A stretch of DNA of 37,852 nucleotides, taken from NCBI GenBank assembly GCA_029881275.1, contig JAOUMX010000007.1:1-37852 (forward strand), written 5' to 3'. The notes under the pieces are model-generated. The model was not told the origin of the DNA, did no database searches, and worked only from the letters and a program-made list of their open reading frames with translations. Numbering within the stretch: position 1 is the first letter of the stretch; each line of letters starts with the position of its first letter. The position numbers and the translations under genes were made by a program. Shown one piece after another: positions 24,191 through 33,060 of the stretch. Source of the stretch: Gammaproteobacteria bacterium. Lineage in GTDB: Bacteria > Pseudomonadota > Gammaproteobacteria > SZUA-229.

Positions 24191-25285
24191 ATGAAAAAGT
24201 ATAAATCGGAAACAACTTCTACAATAATTTATAGCATTTTAATACTATTGCTGATTTCCACATCAATTAGCCATGCAAATGAAAATATACTGAGAATAGC
24301 TGGCTGGGATGTGTATTCTGACCCACTGAGAAAAGATAAAACAATTGGCTATAAAAGCTTTGAAAAAAAATACAATATAACAATACAATTTAAACCCTTA
24401 AACAACCTTGATGCAATCATTGATTTTGCCGAGACTGACACGAACTTTGATATTTTCATTATATCGAATGAAGGCATACGCCTGTTACATGATATGGATC
24501 TGGTTGAAGAACTTGATCTTGAAAAACTACCCAATTATCAAAGCCTGCATCATAATTTACGACTCTCTGACTGGAGCATGTTTAATGGCAGTGTTTTTGC
24601 AGTACCATGGGCATGGGGACCTACAGGACTGTTATATAACGAGGACATAATAAAAAACCCTGTTAGCTGGTCTGTTCTATGGGACCCAAAATACAAAGGA
24701 AGAGTCGCTCTCTGGAACGACGTCTCTATGATATGGACAACTGCACTTTATCTTGGCTATAAAAATGTATACAGCCTGACCAGAGACCAACTCAGACATG
24801 TAAAGGGCAAACTACTCGAGCTAAATAAAAATGTTTATGGTTATTACAACGGTGAAGAAGAGGAGCTCAAGTTTATATTAGAAAAAGATGTAATTGCAAT
24901 GAACAGCTGGTTTGACCCGTCATCACGTTTTAAAAAAAAGAATCTAAATTTCAGAATGATCATACCTGATGAAGGTGCAGTAGGCATGTTTGATAGCTAC
25001 CTGATCAGAAAAACCAGCATACATAAAGAACTTTCTCATAAGTTTATTGACCATCAAATAAGCCCGTCCATTCAAAAACAAATGACAAATATAACAGGGC
25101 TTGCACCTGCCAATATTGAAACTCTCAGTCTTATGAGCGGCAAGGAAATAAAAGCATTACACCTTGATGAATCAGACTATTTCAATAAAATTATTCTTTG
25201 GGATCATATGCCAAGAAAACATCTTTATGAGAAAGTCATAACAGAAATAAGAAATGACCTGAAGCAAAGAACCGGAAATCAATGA
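24191..25285 (+). CDS. PotD-like periplasmic solute-binding protein
   Basis: A 364-aa extracellular solute-binding protein of the PotD/spermidine-putrescine group, with a signal peptide (about 1-29, hydrophobic SILILLLISTSISHA). Family features are LRIAGWDVYSDP, FDIFIISNEGIRLLHDMDLVEELDL, AVPWAWGPTGLLYNED and DPKYKGRVALWND. No permease or ATPase genes are near. Its stop overlaps the start of a histidine kinase (ATGA), so it is probably a periplasmic sensor for that kinase rather than a transporter part. The ligand is unknown; polyamines or other small molecules are possible. Confidence 0.88.
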   Translation: MKKYKSETTSTIIYSILILLLISTSISHANENILRIAGWDVYSDPLRKDKTIGYKSFEKKYNITIQFKPLNNLDAIIDFAETDTNFDIFIISNEGIRLLHDMDLVEELDLEKLPNYQSLHHNLRLSDWSMFNGSVFAVPWAWGPTGLLYNEDIIKNPVSWSVLWDPKYKGRVALWNDVSMIWTTALYLGYKNVYSLTRDQLRHVKGKLLELNKNVYGYYNGEEEELKFILEKDVIAMNSWFDPSSRFKKKNLNFRMIIPDEGAVGMFDSYLIRKTSIHKELSHKFIDHQISPSIQKQMTNITGLAPANIETLSLMSGKEIKALHLDESDYFNKIILWDHMPRKHLYEKVITEIRNDLKQRTGNQ

Positions 25286-26997
25286 AATTACAATCTCGTT
25301 TCTTATTAGTCTATGGTCTCGGCGGAATTGCCTTTCTGGCTGCCACTACTTTCGTGGTTTTTTTCAGCATGCAAAATAGCATGACAGAAAAGCTTGAATC
25401 GCAATTTCTGGCTAATGCCGAGATTAAATTCGCAAAAGCATATGAAGTTCTCAATGACATCACATTACACTTCCAGGCCAACACAAGACTGCCTATGTTC
25501 AGGCTATATAGATACCACAATCTAACATTAAATGAACCTGCAAAACGCGATGATATACGACAACTGGAGCTTTTTTTTCATGAGCAGCAAAATATAAATC
25601 CAACCATCATAAGAACACAATTTATAGATACTGATGGTTTCGAACTGTTACATATAGAAAACAAGAATATTATCAAAAAACACAGAGACCTCTCAAAAAA
25701 CACCTATATTAAGCAAGCCTTACTACTCAATGCAGAAAGCAGCAGCATATCTATACTGCCAGACTCAAAACAACCCGAACGCATTGTATGGTGGCTACCT
25801 GTTTATGTAGCCAATAATGTACACATTGGTATTTTAGCGATCCATGTAGACTTTAACTATATAAGAAATATTATTAACAGCCTTAGTGAAAACAAATCTG
25901 AGTGGTCTTGTTTATATGATGAAAACTATATACTACTAAGCTCAAGTCTAGCTGATAAGAAATGCAACAATGAAATAAACAACCTCTGGTCATATACGAA
26001 ATCATTAAGAATTTCTAACATTAACTGGCCACTTACCATACAAACACATCAGGATAATTATTTAGAAGAGGTTATCACCTTACGTTGGGTAATATTTGGT
26101 TTCATTTTACCCTTTATTGCAGCCATTGCATTTCTTACTATTCTCATTACATCCAGACATATCACAACAACCATCAAAAGCATCGTACAGTCTGCACATT
26201 CACTCGGATCCGATAGCACCTATATACCTGGTAATATAACCACTACTGATGAACTTAATGAATTATCAGCCGAGTTAAACAGAACTGCCAAATTAATTCA
26301 AATACGAACTAATGAGCTCATCCAGAGCAATAAAGAACTTGAATCATTCAGCTATACCATTGCTCATGATCTGCGCACACCTTTACGCACTATTGTTGGC
26401 TTTAGTCAGATACTTATGAAACACACACAAGACAAGCTAGATGACAACTCAATTGAATATTTAAACAGAATAACTTCAGCCACACATAAAATGTCTAATC
26501 TAATAGACAAAATACTTGAATTATCGCGAATAACAAGAATTGAGAGCCATTTTGAATTAGTTAATTTAAGCACGCTATCCGAACTAATACTTAATGATCT
26601 GTCAGCCACTGACCCTGATAAAAAAATAAAATGGAACATAGAAAATGAGATGATCGTTAAAGGTGATGCACATCTATTAAAGGCGCTTCTGGAAAATATC
26701 CTGGGTAATTCCTGGAAATACACAAATAACAATGAATATTCAGAAATTCAATTCTATACTCGTACCGAGACTAATAGAACAATATACTGTATACAGGATA
26801 ATGGCGCTGGCTTTGATATGAAGTATATTGATAAACTATTCAAACCCTTTGAAAGATTACATAATAAAAATGACTTTGAAGGCACAGGCGTTGGTCTGGC
26901 ATCAGCTGAACGTATTATAAAAAAACACCACGGCCATATTTGGGCAGAATCACGACTGGATCAGGGCACAACACTTTATTTCACGATTAATGAATAA
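25282..26997 (+). CDS. Membrane sensor histidine kinase
   Basis: A 571-aa kinase with a first helix near residues 8-28, a periplasmic sensor part of about 225 residues (Cache/PAS-like; FIDTDGFELLHIEN), a second helix near 268-290, a HAMP-like linker, HisKA with H362 (SYTIAHDLRTPLRTIVGFS) and HATPase_c (LENILGNSWKYTNN, DNGAGFD, GTGVGLASAERIIKKHHG). The HisKA resembles the phytochrome-kinase type. It is translationally coupled to the PotD-like protein, which likely presents the signal to its periplasmic domain. Confidence 0.92.
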   Translation: MKLQSRFLLVYGLGGIAFLAATTFVVFFSMQNSMTEKLESQFLANAEIKFAKAYEVLNDITLHFQANTRLPMFRLYRYHNLTLNEPAKRDDIRQLELFFHEQQNINPTIIRTQFIDTDGFELLHIENKNIIKKHRDLSKNTYIKQALLLNAESSSISILPDSKQPERIVWWLPVYVANNVHIGILAIHVDFNYIRNIINSLSENKSEWSCLYDENYILLSSSLADKKCNNEINNLWSYTKSLRISNINWPLTIQTHQDNYLEEVITLRWVIFGFILPFIAAIAFLTILITSRHITTTIKSIVQSAHSLGSDSTYIPGNITTTDELNELSAELNRTAKLIQIRTNELIQSNKELESFSYTIAHDLRTPLRTIVGFSQILMKHTQDKLDDNSIEYLNRITSATHKMSNLIDKILELSRITRIESHFELVNLSTLSELILNDLSATDPDKKIKWNIENEMIVKGDAHLLKALLENILGNSWKYTNNNEYSEIQFYTRTETNRTIYCIQDNGAGFDMKYIDKLFKPFERLHNKNDFEGTGVGLASAERIIKKHHGHIWAESRLDQGTTLYFTINE

Positions 26998-27153
26998 CTT
27001 TAATGCTGTCATTCACTAACCATTTATCTGAAACATTGATTACCACATTTTTTATCCGTTAATAAAACCGTATTTTATATCTATGATCCAGTTATATAAA
27101 TAATCAGATACATTCCTGATACAATCTGGAGCGTATGATCAATAAGGAAATAC

Positions 27154-27570
27154 ATGATCAAACAACTCATACTGCTGGTTGAAGATAATCCCGATGATGA
27201 AGCGCTGGCCATACTGGCTTTACGAGAAAATGGCTTCACATCGGATATTGTAGTTGCCCATGACGGTGAAGAAGCACTAGAAATACTCACCGGCTCAAAG
27301 AATATTAAAATCAGACCTGACCTTATTCTGCTTGATCTCAAATTACCAAAACTCAGCGGTATTGAAGTCTTGAAGCATATACGTGAACAAGCCGAAACTA
27401 AACATACCCCTGTTGTTATGCTAACAACATCATTAGAAGATGCTGATATTGCGAACAGCTACGATAATGGCGCAAACAGTTATATTCGAAAACCGGTTAA
27501 TTATAATGATTTTGTTGAACAACTCGGTTATGTCATTAAATACTGGTTCATCTGCAATAAAGCTATTTAA
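27154..27570 (+). CDS. Single-domain response regulator (Rcp1-like)
   Basis: A 138-aa receiver-only regulator. Acidic pocket ED at 10-11 with DNPDDE, phospho-acceptor D61 (LILLDLKLPKLSG), switch Thr (VVMLTTSLEDAD) and Lys in YIRKPVNYNDF. The EDNPDDE start is typical of Rcp1-type regulators that pair with phytochrome-like kinases, fitting the kinase before it. There is no output domain, so it acts through protein contact or a phosphorelay. AAGGAAAT precedes the ATG; the 156-bp gap may hold its own promoter. Confidence 0.92.
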   Translation: MIKQLILLVEDNPDDEALAILALRENGFTSDIVVAHDGEEALEILTGSKNIKIRPDLILLDLKLPKLSGIEVLKHIREQAETKHTPVVMLTTSLEDADIANSYDNGANSYIRKPVNYNDFVEQLGYVIKYWFICNKAI

Positions 27571-27602
27571 CGACTATTGATTCACCATCATTAAAGCGTT
27601 TA

Positions 27603-28673
27603 TTACAGGTTAATCCCCAGTGGATTTTCAGGATCTATCCCGTCCATGAATTGTAATCGCCTGTCACTGTTAGTAATCTGATAAATCAGTCCCATCCAGT
27701 TACCGATAACCTCGCCAGCCGTATCACGCCATGTGTTATTCAATCGAGACACAATCAAATCTTCAGGTAGCTCGGGTAATGGTTTCTCCTGATTCATGGC
27801 TTCATCCAGCACAACCCTGTACTCATTAAGAATCGCCTGCTCAAAAATGCCAAAATAATTCTCTGGAAAAGGTGGATAATCATGACGCTGACCTTTTGCA
27901 TACAGAACAACTTCACGCTTATATTCTTTCAGTAAGGAGATGGTGTCATATTCGGGGTGGCCCTGAAAAAAAACTGTGCGAAAACCATCTGGGCTAGTCG
28001 CCAGGTGTACGCCACCATTATCCATTTCTGCCAGTATTTTTAATCCCGCCTGTTTAAACTGCGAGCTGGTTACAGCATTCCAACGTGAATGCGGCACATC
28101 AAAACGTGTATTTATATCAACAACCAGTGGATGGGTGTTATCGACTACCTGATGAGAAAATACTCCCCATATTTTTTCAGACTGCGGCTGACGCTTCTGA
28201 TGATAACGAAATTCCAGTACCGCATGAGTTGCCAGACAGGAACACAAAGTAGAGGTTACATTGTTATATGCCCAGTCAACCACTTCAATTAATGGCTGCC
28301 AGAATGGCTGATTGGACAAATCCGAGCCAATAACATTTGCACCGGTAATAATTAAAGCATCAAGGCCCTGTTCCCGGATCTGATCAAAAGTTTCATAATA
28401 TTGATCAATGTGTTGCTGTGCATTATCACCACGGGGAATTTCAGGCAAGGTAAAAGGATGCACATAAAACTGTGCAATGGGGTTACTCTCGCCTATCAGT
28501 CTTAGGAATTGGCGCTCTGTTGCAGAAATGGCCGCATCCGGCATCATATTTAGCAGACCAATATGCAATTCGCGTATATCCTGATGCAATGCAAAATCTG
28601 GCGCCAGCACACGAATACCCTCACCACGAAGGCGATTAAAAGATGGCAAATTATTATGCGCAACTAATGGCAT
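27603..28673 (-). CDS. MetA-like homoserine O-acyltransferase
   Basis: A 356-aa member of the MetA (homoserine O-succinyl/acetyltransferase) family, which activates homoserine for methionine synthesis. The catalytic Cys aligns with C146 (STLCSCLATHAVLEF), and the His-Glu pair is in GHPEYD. PHSRWNAV matches the family. It is longer than E. coli MetA (about 309 aa), and the loop that sets acyl specificity reads TGANVIGSDL rather than the usual TGAP-type text, so the acyl donor, and even the acceptor, is uncertain. It follows the P-loop gene by 37 bp. Confidence 0.85.
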   Translation of the reverse strand: MPLVAHNNLPSFNRLRGEGIRVLAPDFALHQDIRELHIGLLNMMPDAAISATERQFLRLIGESNPIAQFYVHPFTLPEIPRGDNAQQHIDQYYETFDQIREQGLDALIITGANVIGSDLSNQPFWQPLIEVVDWAYNNVTSTLCSCLATHAVLEFRYHQKRQPQSEKIWGVFSHQVVDNTHPLVVDINTRFDVPHSRWNAVTSSQFKQAGLKILAEMDNGGVHLATSPDGFRTVFFQGHPEYDTISLLKEYKREVVLYAKGQRHDYPPFPENYFGIFEQAILNEYRVVLDEAMNQEKPLPELPEDLIVSRLNNTWRDTAGEVIGNWMGLIYQITNSDRRLQFMDGIDPENPLGINL

Positions 28674-28710
28674 TTACATTCTCTCTATTAATGATCTGAT
28701 CTTCTATAAA

Positions 28711-29562
28711 CTAATTACTTTGTCGACCAATAGCTGTTTCCAGTAACTGGAGAAAATCCTTTTCATCCCTTACCTGTGCAACTTCCTGCGAAGTTACCGT
28801 ATAGCCATGGGGTTTAGCAATTGCATCATATCGAGGGATACGCGAATGAAACAGGCGAGGGAATACCCAACGGGTAAATTCATCGGGATTCATTTCCGCT
28901 GCAAATTGCATATTATTTTCCTGTAAATAAATTGCCAGCTGTTCCCTTAAAAAATCAGGTCGATAATATAACGGCTTGGGATCACTCTGTGCGCGCTTGA
29001 TCAGTTTGTTTTCTTCTTCCTGATTGGTTACCTTGATATATAAAATCAGGGTATGCTTAACCAGCTGGTCAATAACAGCAGGCTCATCAAGTTCACACAA
29101 ACTACCGCCCACATCATTCACAAAATGCTGATAGCCGTAAATTTCTCTAGCCTTGCGTATAAAATCAGGCACATCATACATGGTGGCAATTTCAGCTTCA
29201 CGGTATAACGCCTGTCGTTTGATAAAATCATCCAGTTCGACACCACCAAGTTCCGGATTACCTAATTTCCCTATATAACTAAGCACAGGTCCAAGATCAT
29301 GCACTTTGATATTATTACGAATATAAATCCAGTCACGTCTTAACAGGTCTTTAAGAAAAGGAACCTGCATAGCCTGCTGCTTGATCATATCCATTATAGG
29401 CTCATCTAAATAGCGGGTACCTATTCGATAATCACCAGAAAAATGAAACCAGTTAGATTCTCGTAGTAATGCTGATAAATAGGTTTTACCTACACCGGAC
29501 ATGCCTAATAAGGTAATTTTCTTGTTCTTCCAGGCGCGGAATTCATCGACAGTGAACTTCAC
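28711..29562 (-). CDS. P-loop NTPase of unknown role
   Basis: A 283-aa ATPase/kinase-like protein. The Walker A motif GMSGVGKT lies at residues 20-27, followed by a nucleoside/shikimate kinase-like segment (LSALLRESNWFHFSGDYRIG). VNDVGGSLCELDEP near the middle may be the Walker B region. I chose the GTG at 29562 because GGAG lies six bases upstream; a TTG at 29574 would add four residues but overlaps that site. It is probably co-transcribed with the MetA-like gene. Function unknown. Confidence 0.8.
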   Translation of the reverse strand: MKFTVDEFRAWKNKKITLLGMSGVGKTYLSALLRESNWFHFSGDYRIGTRYLDEPIMDMIKQQAMQVPFLKDLLRRDWIYIRNNIKVHDLGPVLSYIGKLGNPELGGVELDDFIKRQALYREAEIATMYDVPDFIRKAREIYGYQHFVNDVGGSLCELDEPAVIDQLVKHTLILYIKVTNQEEENKLIKRAQSDPKPLYYRPDFLREQLAIYLQENNMQFAAEMNPDEFTRWVFPRLFHSRIPRYDAIAKPHGYTVTSQEVAQVRDEKDFLQLLETAIGRQSN

Positions 29563-29647
29563 TTGGTACTCCAAAAATCCGAAAAACCTGATTATGCAGG
29601 ATTCAGAGCAGGAGGGGAACTCGTAAAGTATAAGTTCTAACAGGTAA

Positions 29648-30067
29648 TTATTTGAAGTTCCTCAGGCAACATTGACCTGAAGGGTTTCTAATTGAGCACT
29701 CACATAGATTATTTTTTGTCTGCTCAATAATGTAATGCCTAATCATCTCCATGGATTGCTCAGAAGCTACATCTGCAGCAGATACATCAAAGCAATAACA
29801 AATTGTCGCATACAAATCAGATGATTCGTAGCTGCTGCCAGCACGGATATCAGGCTTTCTTAGCAAATGCCCTGACTGACTAAAATAAACCACATCGCAA
29901 TTAGCATCAGTACAGAAATAATAATGATCATCAAGATCTTTCTGCCATGGTTTTCTAATCTGATGCAATACGGTTTTAAGCTGGATACGATTATAGGCAT
30001 GCCCATTCACCGGGCAAATCGCTTTTTTTGAAGGCACAACATATTCAGGTTTACAGCAATCCGACAT
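29648..30067 (-). CDS. CopZ-like zinc/[2Fe-2S] protein
   Basis: A 139-aa Cys-rich protein resembling the N-terminal half of Archaeoglobus CopZ. It has a zinc-ribbon-like part (C18PVNGHAY, YYFCTDANCDVVYF) and a C-terminal set for a [2Fe-2S] cluster (ICYCFDVSAADV, NLCECSIRNPSGQCC). The copper-binding HMA domain of CopZ is missing. The ATG at 30067 has AGGAG eight bases upstream; a longer frame from 30100 lacks this. It follows napC by 101 bp. It may serve metal delivery or redox sensing; no direct proof. Confidence 0.82.
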   Translation of the reverse strand: MSDCCKPEYVVPSKKAICPVNGHAYNRIQLKTVLHQIRKPWQKDLDDHYYFCTDANCDVVYFSQSGHLLRKPDIRAGSSYESSDLYATICYCFDVSAADVASEQSMEMIRHYIIEQTKNNLCECSIRNPSGQCCLRNFK

Positions 30068-30134
30068 CTGAACGCTCCTACAAACAGATGAATTAACCAA
30101 TTATAGATTAAATTACCAAAACCTGAACTCGTCA

Positions 30135-30156
30135 GGCATCCAGCTACCCGGATGCC
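30135..30156 (-). other. Hairpin downstream of napC
   Basis: GGCATCC-N8-GGATGCC gives a perfect 7-bp stem 13 bases after the napC stop. No U run follows in the minus-strand sense, so it is more likely a 3' end or stability element than an intrinsic terminator. Confidence 0.45.
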
Positions 30157-30168
30157 CTTGAGTAGTAA

Positions 30169-30768
30169 TTACTTGCCGACACCGACCACTGCGCTAGGAT
30201 CGACTTCATACATTGAAGGCAATGAATGAGCGATACCTTTATGACAATCTATGCAGGTTTTTCCATCATCAAAGCCGACACTATGGTTTTTCATGGCACG
30301 ACGCTGCTGCTTGGTATAGTCCATCGATTCAAAATCATGACAGTTTCGACATTCTCTTGAATCCGTCTTTTTCATGGTTTTCCAGACATTTTGAGCCAGC
30401 TTAAGGCGCTTGGCCTCAAATTTTTCTGGCGTATCAACACTGCCTAAGGCTTTATGCAGTAGCTCATTACTGGCCTGAATTTTTCTTACAATTTTATGCA
30501 CCCATTCTTTAGGTACATGGCAATCAGGACAGGTTGCCCTTACACCGGTACGATTAGAATAATGAATGGTGTTTTTATACTCTTCATACACATTCACTCT
30601 CATTTCATGGCAGGAAATACAAAATGATTCCTGATTAGTTGCTTCCATTGCGGTATTAAATCCGCCCCAGAAAATAATACCTGCCACAAAACCACCGATG
30701 AGAAGACTACCCAGAGATGCAGCACTCGGACGCTTTAGCTTTTCCAGGATACTATTAATCTTGCTCAT
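30169..30768 (-). CDS. napC: NapC, tetraheme quinol dehydrogenase
   Basis: A 199-aa NapC/NirT-family cytochrome with one N-terminal helix (about 20-42) and four CxxCH motifs (CISCHEM, CPDCHVP, CRNCHDF, CIDCHKG). It takes electrons from membrane quinol and passes them to NapB/NapA in the periplasm. AAGAGAG precedes the ATG. It is the last nap gene here, 24 bp after napB. Confidence 0.96.
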   Translation of the reverse strand: MSKINSILEKLKRPSAASLGSLLIGGFVAGIIFWGGFNTAMEATNQESFCISCHEMRVNVYEEYKNTIHYSNRTGVRATCPDCHVPKEWVHKIVRKIQASNELLHKALGSVDTPEKFEAKRLKLAQNVWKTMKKTDSRECRNCHDFESMDYTKQQRRAMKNHSVGFDDGKTCIDCHKGIAHSLPSMYEVDPSAVVGVGK

Positions 30769-30792
30769 TGTTATTCTCTCTTTGCCAATTAG

Positions 30793-31236
30793 TTAGTGAC
30801 GAATAGTTTCAACTGGTGTGAAAGTATTTTCTACCAGCGGTTGCGCATCGGCTTGCGGCACATGACATTGGGTACAGAAATACCTGCGCGCAGCCACATT
30901 GGCATGAACACTCATCTCACGATCGGCAAAGTGCGTCTGACTAATCTTGGTTGCCCCAGCTTCTTTATAATTAGCCCAGCTATGACAGGTCAAACATTTA
31001 TTAAATTTGAGATTTATCGTGTATCCCTCAACCTTATGGGGAATCAATGGCGGCTGCTGCACATAATCGCGAGCAATCGGTTCACGCCCCTCTTGTGTTT
31101 TCTTAATAACTACCTTGTTTGATGGAGCATCCAGATCATTTGCACCACGCAATGACTTCACCTGGTCAGCATATGCCTGTGACATAACCCCCATCGCTAA
31201 GGCCAGAAGGATTCCCATAACAAATGGTTTTTTCAT
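30793..31236 (-). CDS. napB: NapB, diheme subunit of periplasmic nitrate reductase
   Basis: A 147-aa exported diheme cytochrome c. A signal peptide spans about 1-23 (VMGILLALAMGVMSQAYA), and the two heme motifs are CLTCHSW and CTQCHVP. It hands electrons to NapA. AGAGG precedes the ATG, which overlaps the napH stop by 4 bases. Confidence 0.95.
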   Translation of the reverse strand: MKKPFVMGILLALAMGVMSQAYADQVKSLRGANDLDAPSNKVVIKKTQEGREPIARDYVQQPPLIPHKVEGYTINLKFNKCLTCHSWANYKEAGATKISQTHFADREMSVHANVAARRYFCTQCHVPQADAQPLVENTFTPVETIRH

Positions 31237-32132
31237 GGCAGGACCTCTCTTTGATGTAAGACTTTAATTGATATTTTTTTATTAAAACGATGATCGAATT
31301 TGAAGACATCTTTAGAACAAATATCGATACACCGTCCACAATTAGTACAGTTCACTGACATAATCATTGAACTAATATTCTTCTCTTCACCTCTGAGCGC
31401 AGGTGTTATCACCTGAGGTTCAGGGCAGATTGCAAAACATTCCATGCAATCATCACATTTCTTTCGTGCATAAGCATTAACACGTAACAAACTAAACTTG
31501 GTCAGCAAACTATAAAATGCACCCACTGGACATAAATGACCACACCATCCTCGCTGACTCACAAAAGCATCAAATACAAAAATCGCTATTGCAATTATCC
31601 AGGCGGAAACAGAACCAAAAATAATTGCTCGTGGCAATATGGTCACAGGATTAATAGACTCCCATGCCATAACACCTGTCACTAATGCAATTACAAATGT
31701 CATTGCCAGAATCCAGTATCGCGTATTTCGGGATAATTGTGTCCCACCCTTAATACCCAATTTATAGCGTAACCAGCTTGCCGCATCTGTAATCACATTC
31801 ACCGGGCAAACCCAGGAACAATAAATACGCCCACCAAACAGCAAATAAAATGCAACAACAATTAAGGCACCTGTTATTGCAGTAACTTCCATTAAATGAC
31901 CGGCAAATAATGACTGCATCACAACATAAGGATCAGAAAGCGGCAATACATCCAACGTTAAACTGGATACCAGATTGCCTTTTACAATCCATATACCAAA
32001 CCAGGGACCGAGTAAAAACAATACCAATATAGCCAACTGGGAAATACGACGCAGTATTAACCACTTATACGCTAGTAACCAGCCTTTGGTTTTAATCGCA
32101 TCGAAACCCAGTTTTTTTACCTCAACCGCCAT
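31233..32132 (-). CDS. napH: NapH, membrane Fe-S quinol oxidase subunit
   Basis: A 299-aa polytopic membrane protein with about four or five helices and ferredoxin motifs at the cytoplasmic side (CDDCMECFAICPEPQ, CTNCGRCIDICSKDV), plus the family CSWVCPVN and CGHLCPVG motifs. With NapG it forms a second quinol route to NapA. The ATG has AGGTAAT upstream. The napG-napH junction holds a duplicated start region and a small open frame. Confidence 0.95.
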   Translation of the reverse strand: MAVEVKKLGFDAIKTKGWLLAYKWLILRRISQLAILVLFLLGPWFGIWIVKGNLVSSLTLDVLPLSDPYVVMQSLFAGHLMEVTAITGALIVVAFYLLFGGRIYCSWVCPVNVITDAASWLRYKLGIKGGTQLSRNTRYWILAMTFVIALVTGVMAWESINPVTILPRAIIFGSVSAWIIAIAIFVFDAFVSQRGWCGHLCPVGAFYSLLTKFSLLRVNAYARKKCDDCMECFAICPEPQVITPALRGEEKNISSMIMSVNCTNCGRCIDICSKDVFKFDHRFNKKISIKVLHQREVLP

Positions 32133-32190
32133 TAACGCTATTACCTATTTTAAGCTGGCCCAATTTTTTAACTTCACCCAGCATTAACGC
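32107..32190 (-). repeat. Imperfect direct repeat with 20-codon open frame at the napG-napH junction
   Basis: A 32-base segment (32190-32159) recurs 52 bases later (32138-32107) with 26 of 32 bases identical. Both copies contain TAATG and an AAAAAA run. The first copy opens a 20-codon frame (32184-32122, [10 protein letters not shown]...) whose ATG overlaps the napG stop and whose stop lies 11 bases inside napH. It resembles the NapH N-terminus (MAVEVKKLGF). Confidence 0.6.
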
Positions 32191-33026
32191 GGTATCCCTT
32201 TATTCAATCTATCCAGCGGATTTTCAGAAAATGGTGCATCCTGCTGTTCTTGAATTAAACCTTTGCCCTCATATTCATAGCGCATACCTTCCGGCAAATT
32301 ATATTCATGCTGTTCATCCGGTGTTACCAGGCTACTGCCAGCTTTCTGTTTTTCTTTCCAGCCCAGTCGATAATGCTTTCCTAACTCACCTTTAGCCAGT
32401 TTATCTGGAAACACTTTTATCGCTGCTTCATCCAGTATGCAGGCATGCTCACATTTACCACATCCGGTGCAATCACTGGAATGCACCACCGGAATAAATA
32501 AAGCATGCTTACCTGTACGCACATTATGCTGCTTATCCAACGTAATGGCCTTGCCTCTTACAGGACATACGTTAAAACAAACTTCACACCGCAACCCTCT
32601 AAAAGCAATACAACTTTCCTGATCAACTACCACCGCAAGGCCCATGCGCGACTCATCAATTTTAGTCAGCGCCGGATCCAAAGCACCTGTTGGGCAGGCT
32701 TTGACACAGGGAATGTCTTCACACATTTCGCAGGGTACTTTTCGCGCTTCGAAATATGGTGTACCGACACTCACATCATCCAGCAAGTCAGCAAGCTTTA
32801 ATGTGTCATAAGGGCAATCACGGACACATAAGCCACACCGTACACAGGCGCTCAGAAATGCTTCTTCACTGCCTGCACCTGGTGGTCTGATAGCCTGTGC
32901 CGGTAAGGACAGAGACTGACGTGAAAACACACCCAAGCCCAGTCCCAGCAAGCTCACTCCACCGGCCGTTCTGGCCATACCGACCAGAAACTTACGCCGA
33001 CTTTGCGCTGACTTTTGTTCAGACAT
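32184..33026 (-). CDS. napG: NapG, periplasmic ferredoxin-type subunit
   Basis: A 280-aa exported protein with a Tat signal ([15 protein letters not shown]) and four [4Fe-4S] motifs ([46 protein letters not shown]). It works with NapH to carry quinol electrons to NapA. Its stop overlaps an ATG (TAATG) of a short frame leading to napH. 34 bp separate it from napA. Confidence 0.95.
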   Translation of the reverse strand: MSEQKSAQSRRKFLVGMARTAGGVSLLGLGLGVFSRQSLSLPAQAIRPPGAGSEEAFLSACVRCGLCVRDCPYDTLKLADLLDDVSVGTPYFEARKVPCEMCEDIPCVKACPTGALDPALTKIDESRMGLAVVVDQESCIAFRGLRCEVCFNVCPVRGKAITLDKQHNVRTGKHALFIPVVHSSDCTGCGKCEHACILDEAAIKVFPDKLAKGELGKHYRLGWKEKQKAGSSLVTPDEQHEYNLPEGMRYEYEGKGLIQEQQDAPFSENPLDRLNKGIPR

Positions 33027-33060
33027 CTACCAGTTGCCCATCTACAATCCTAACTACTGC

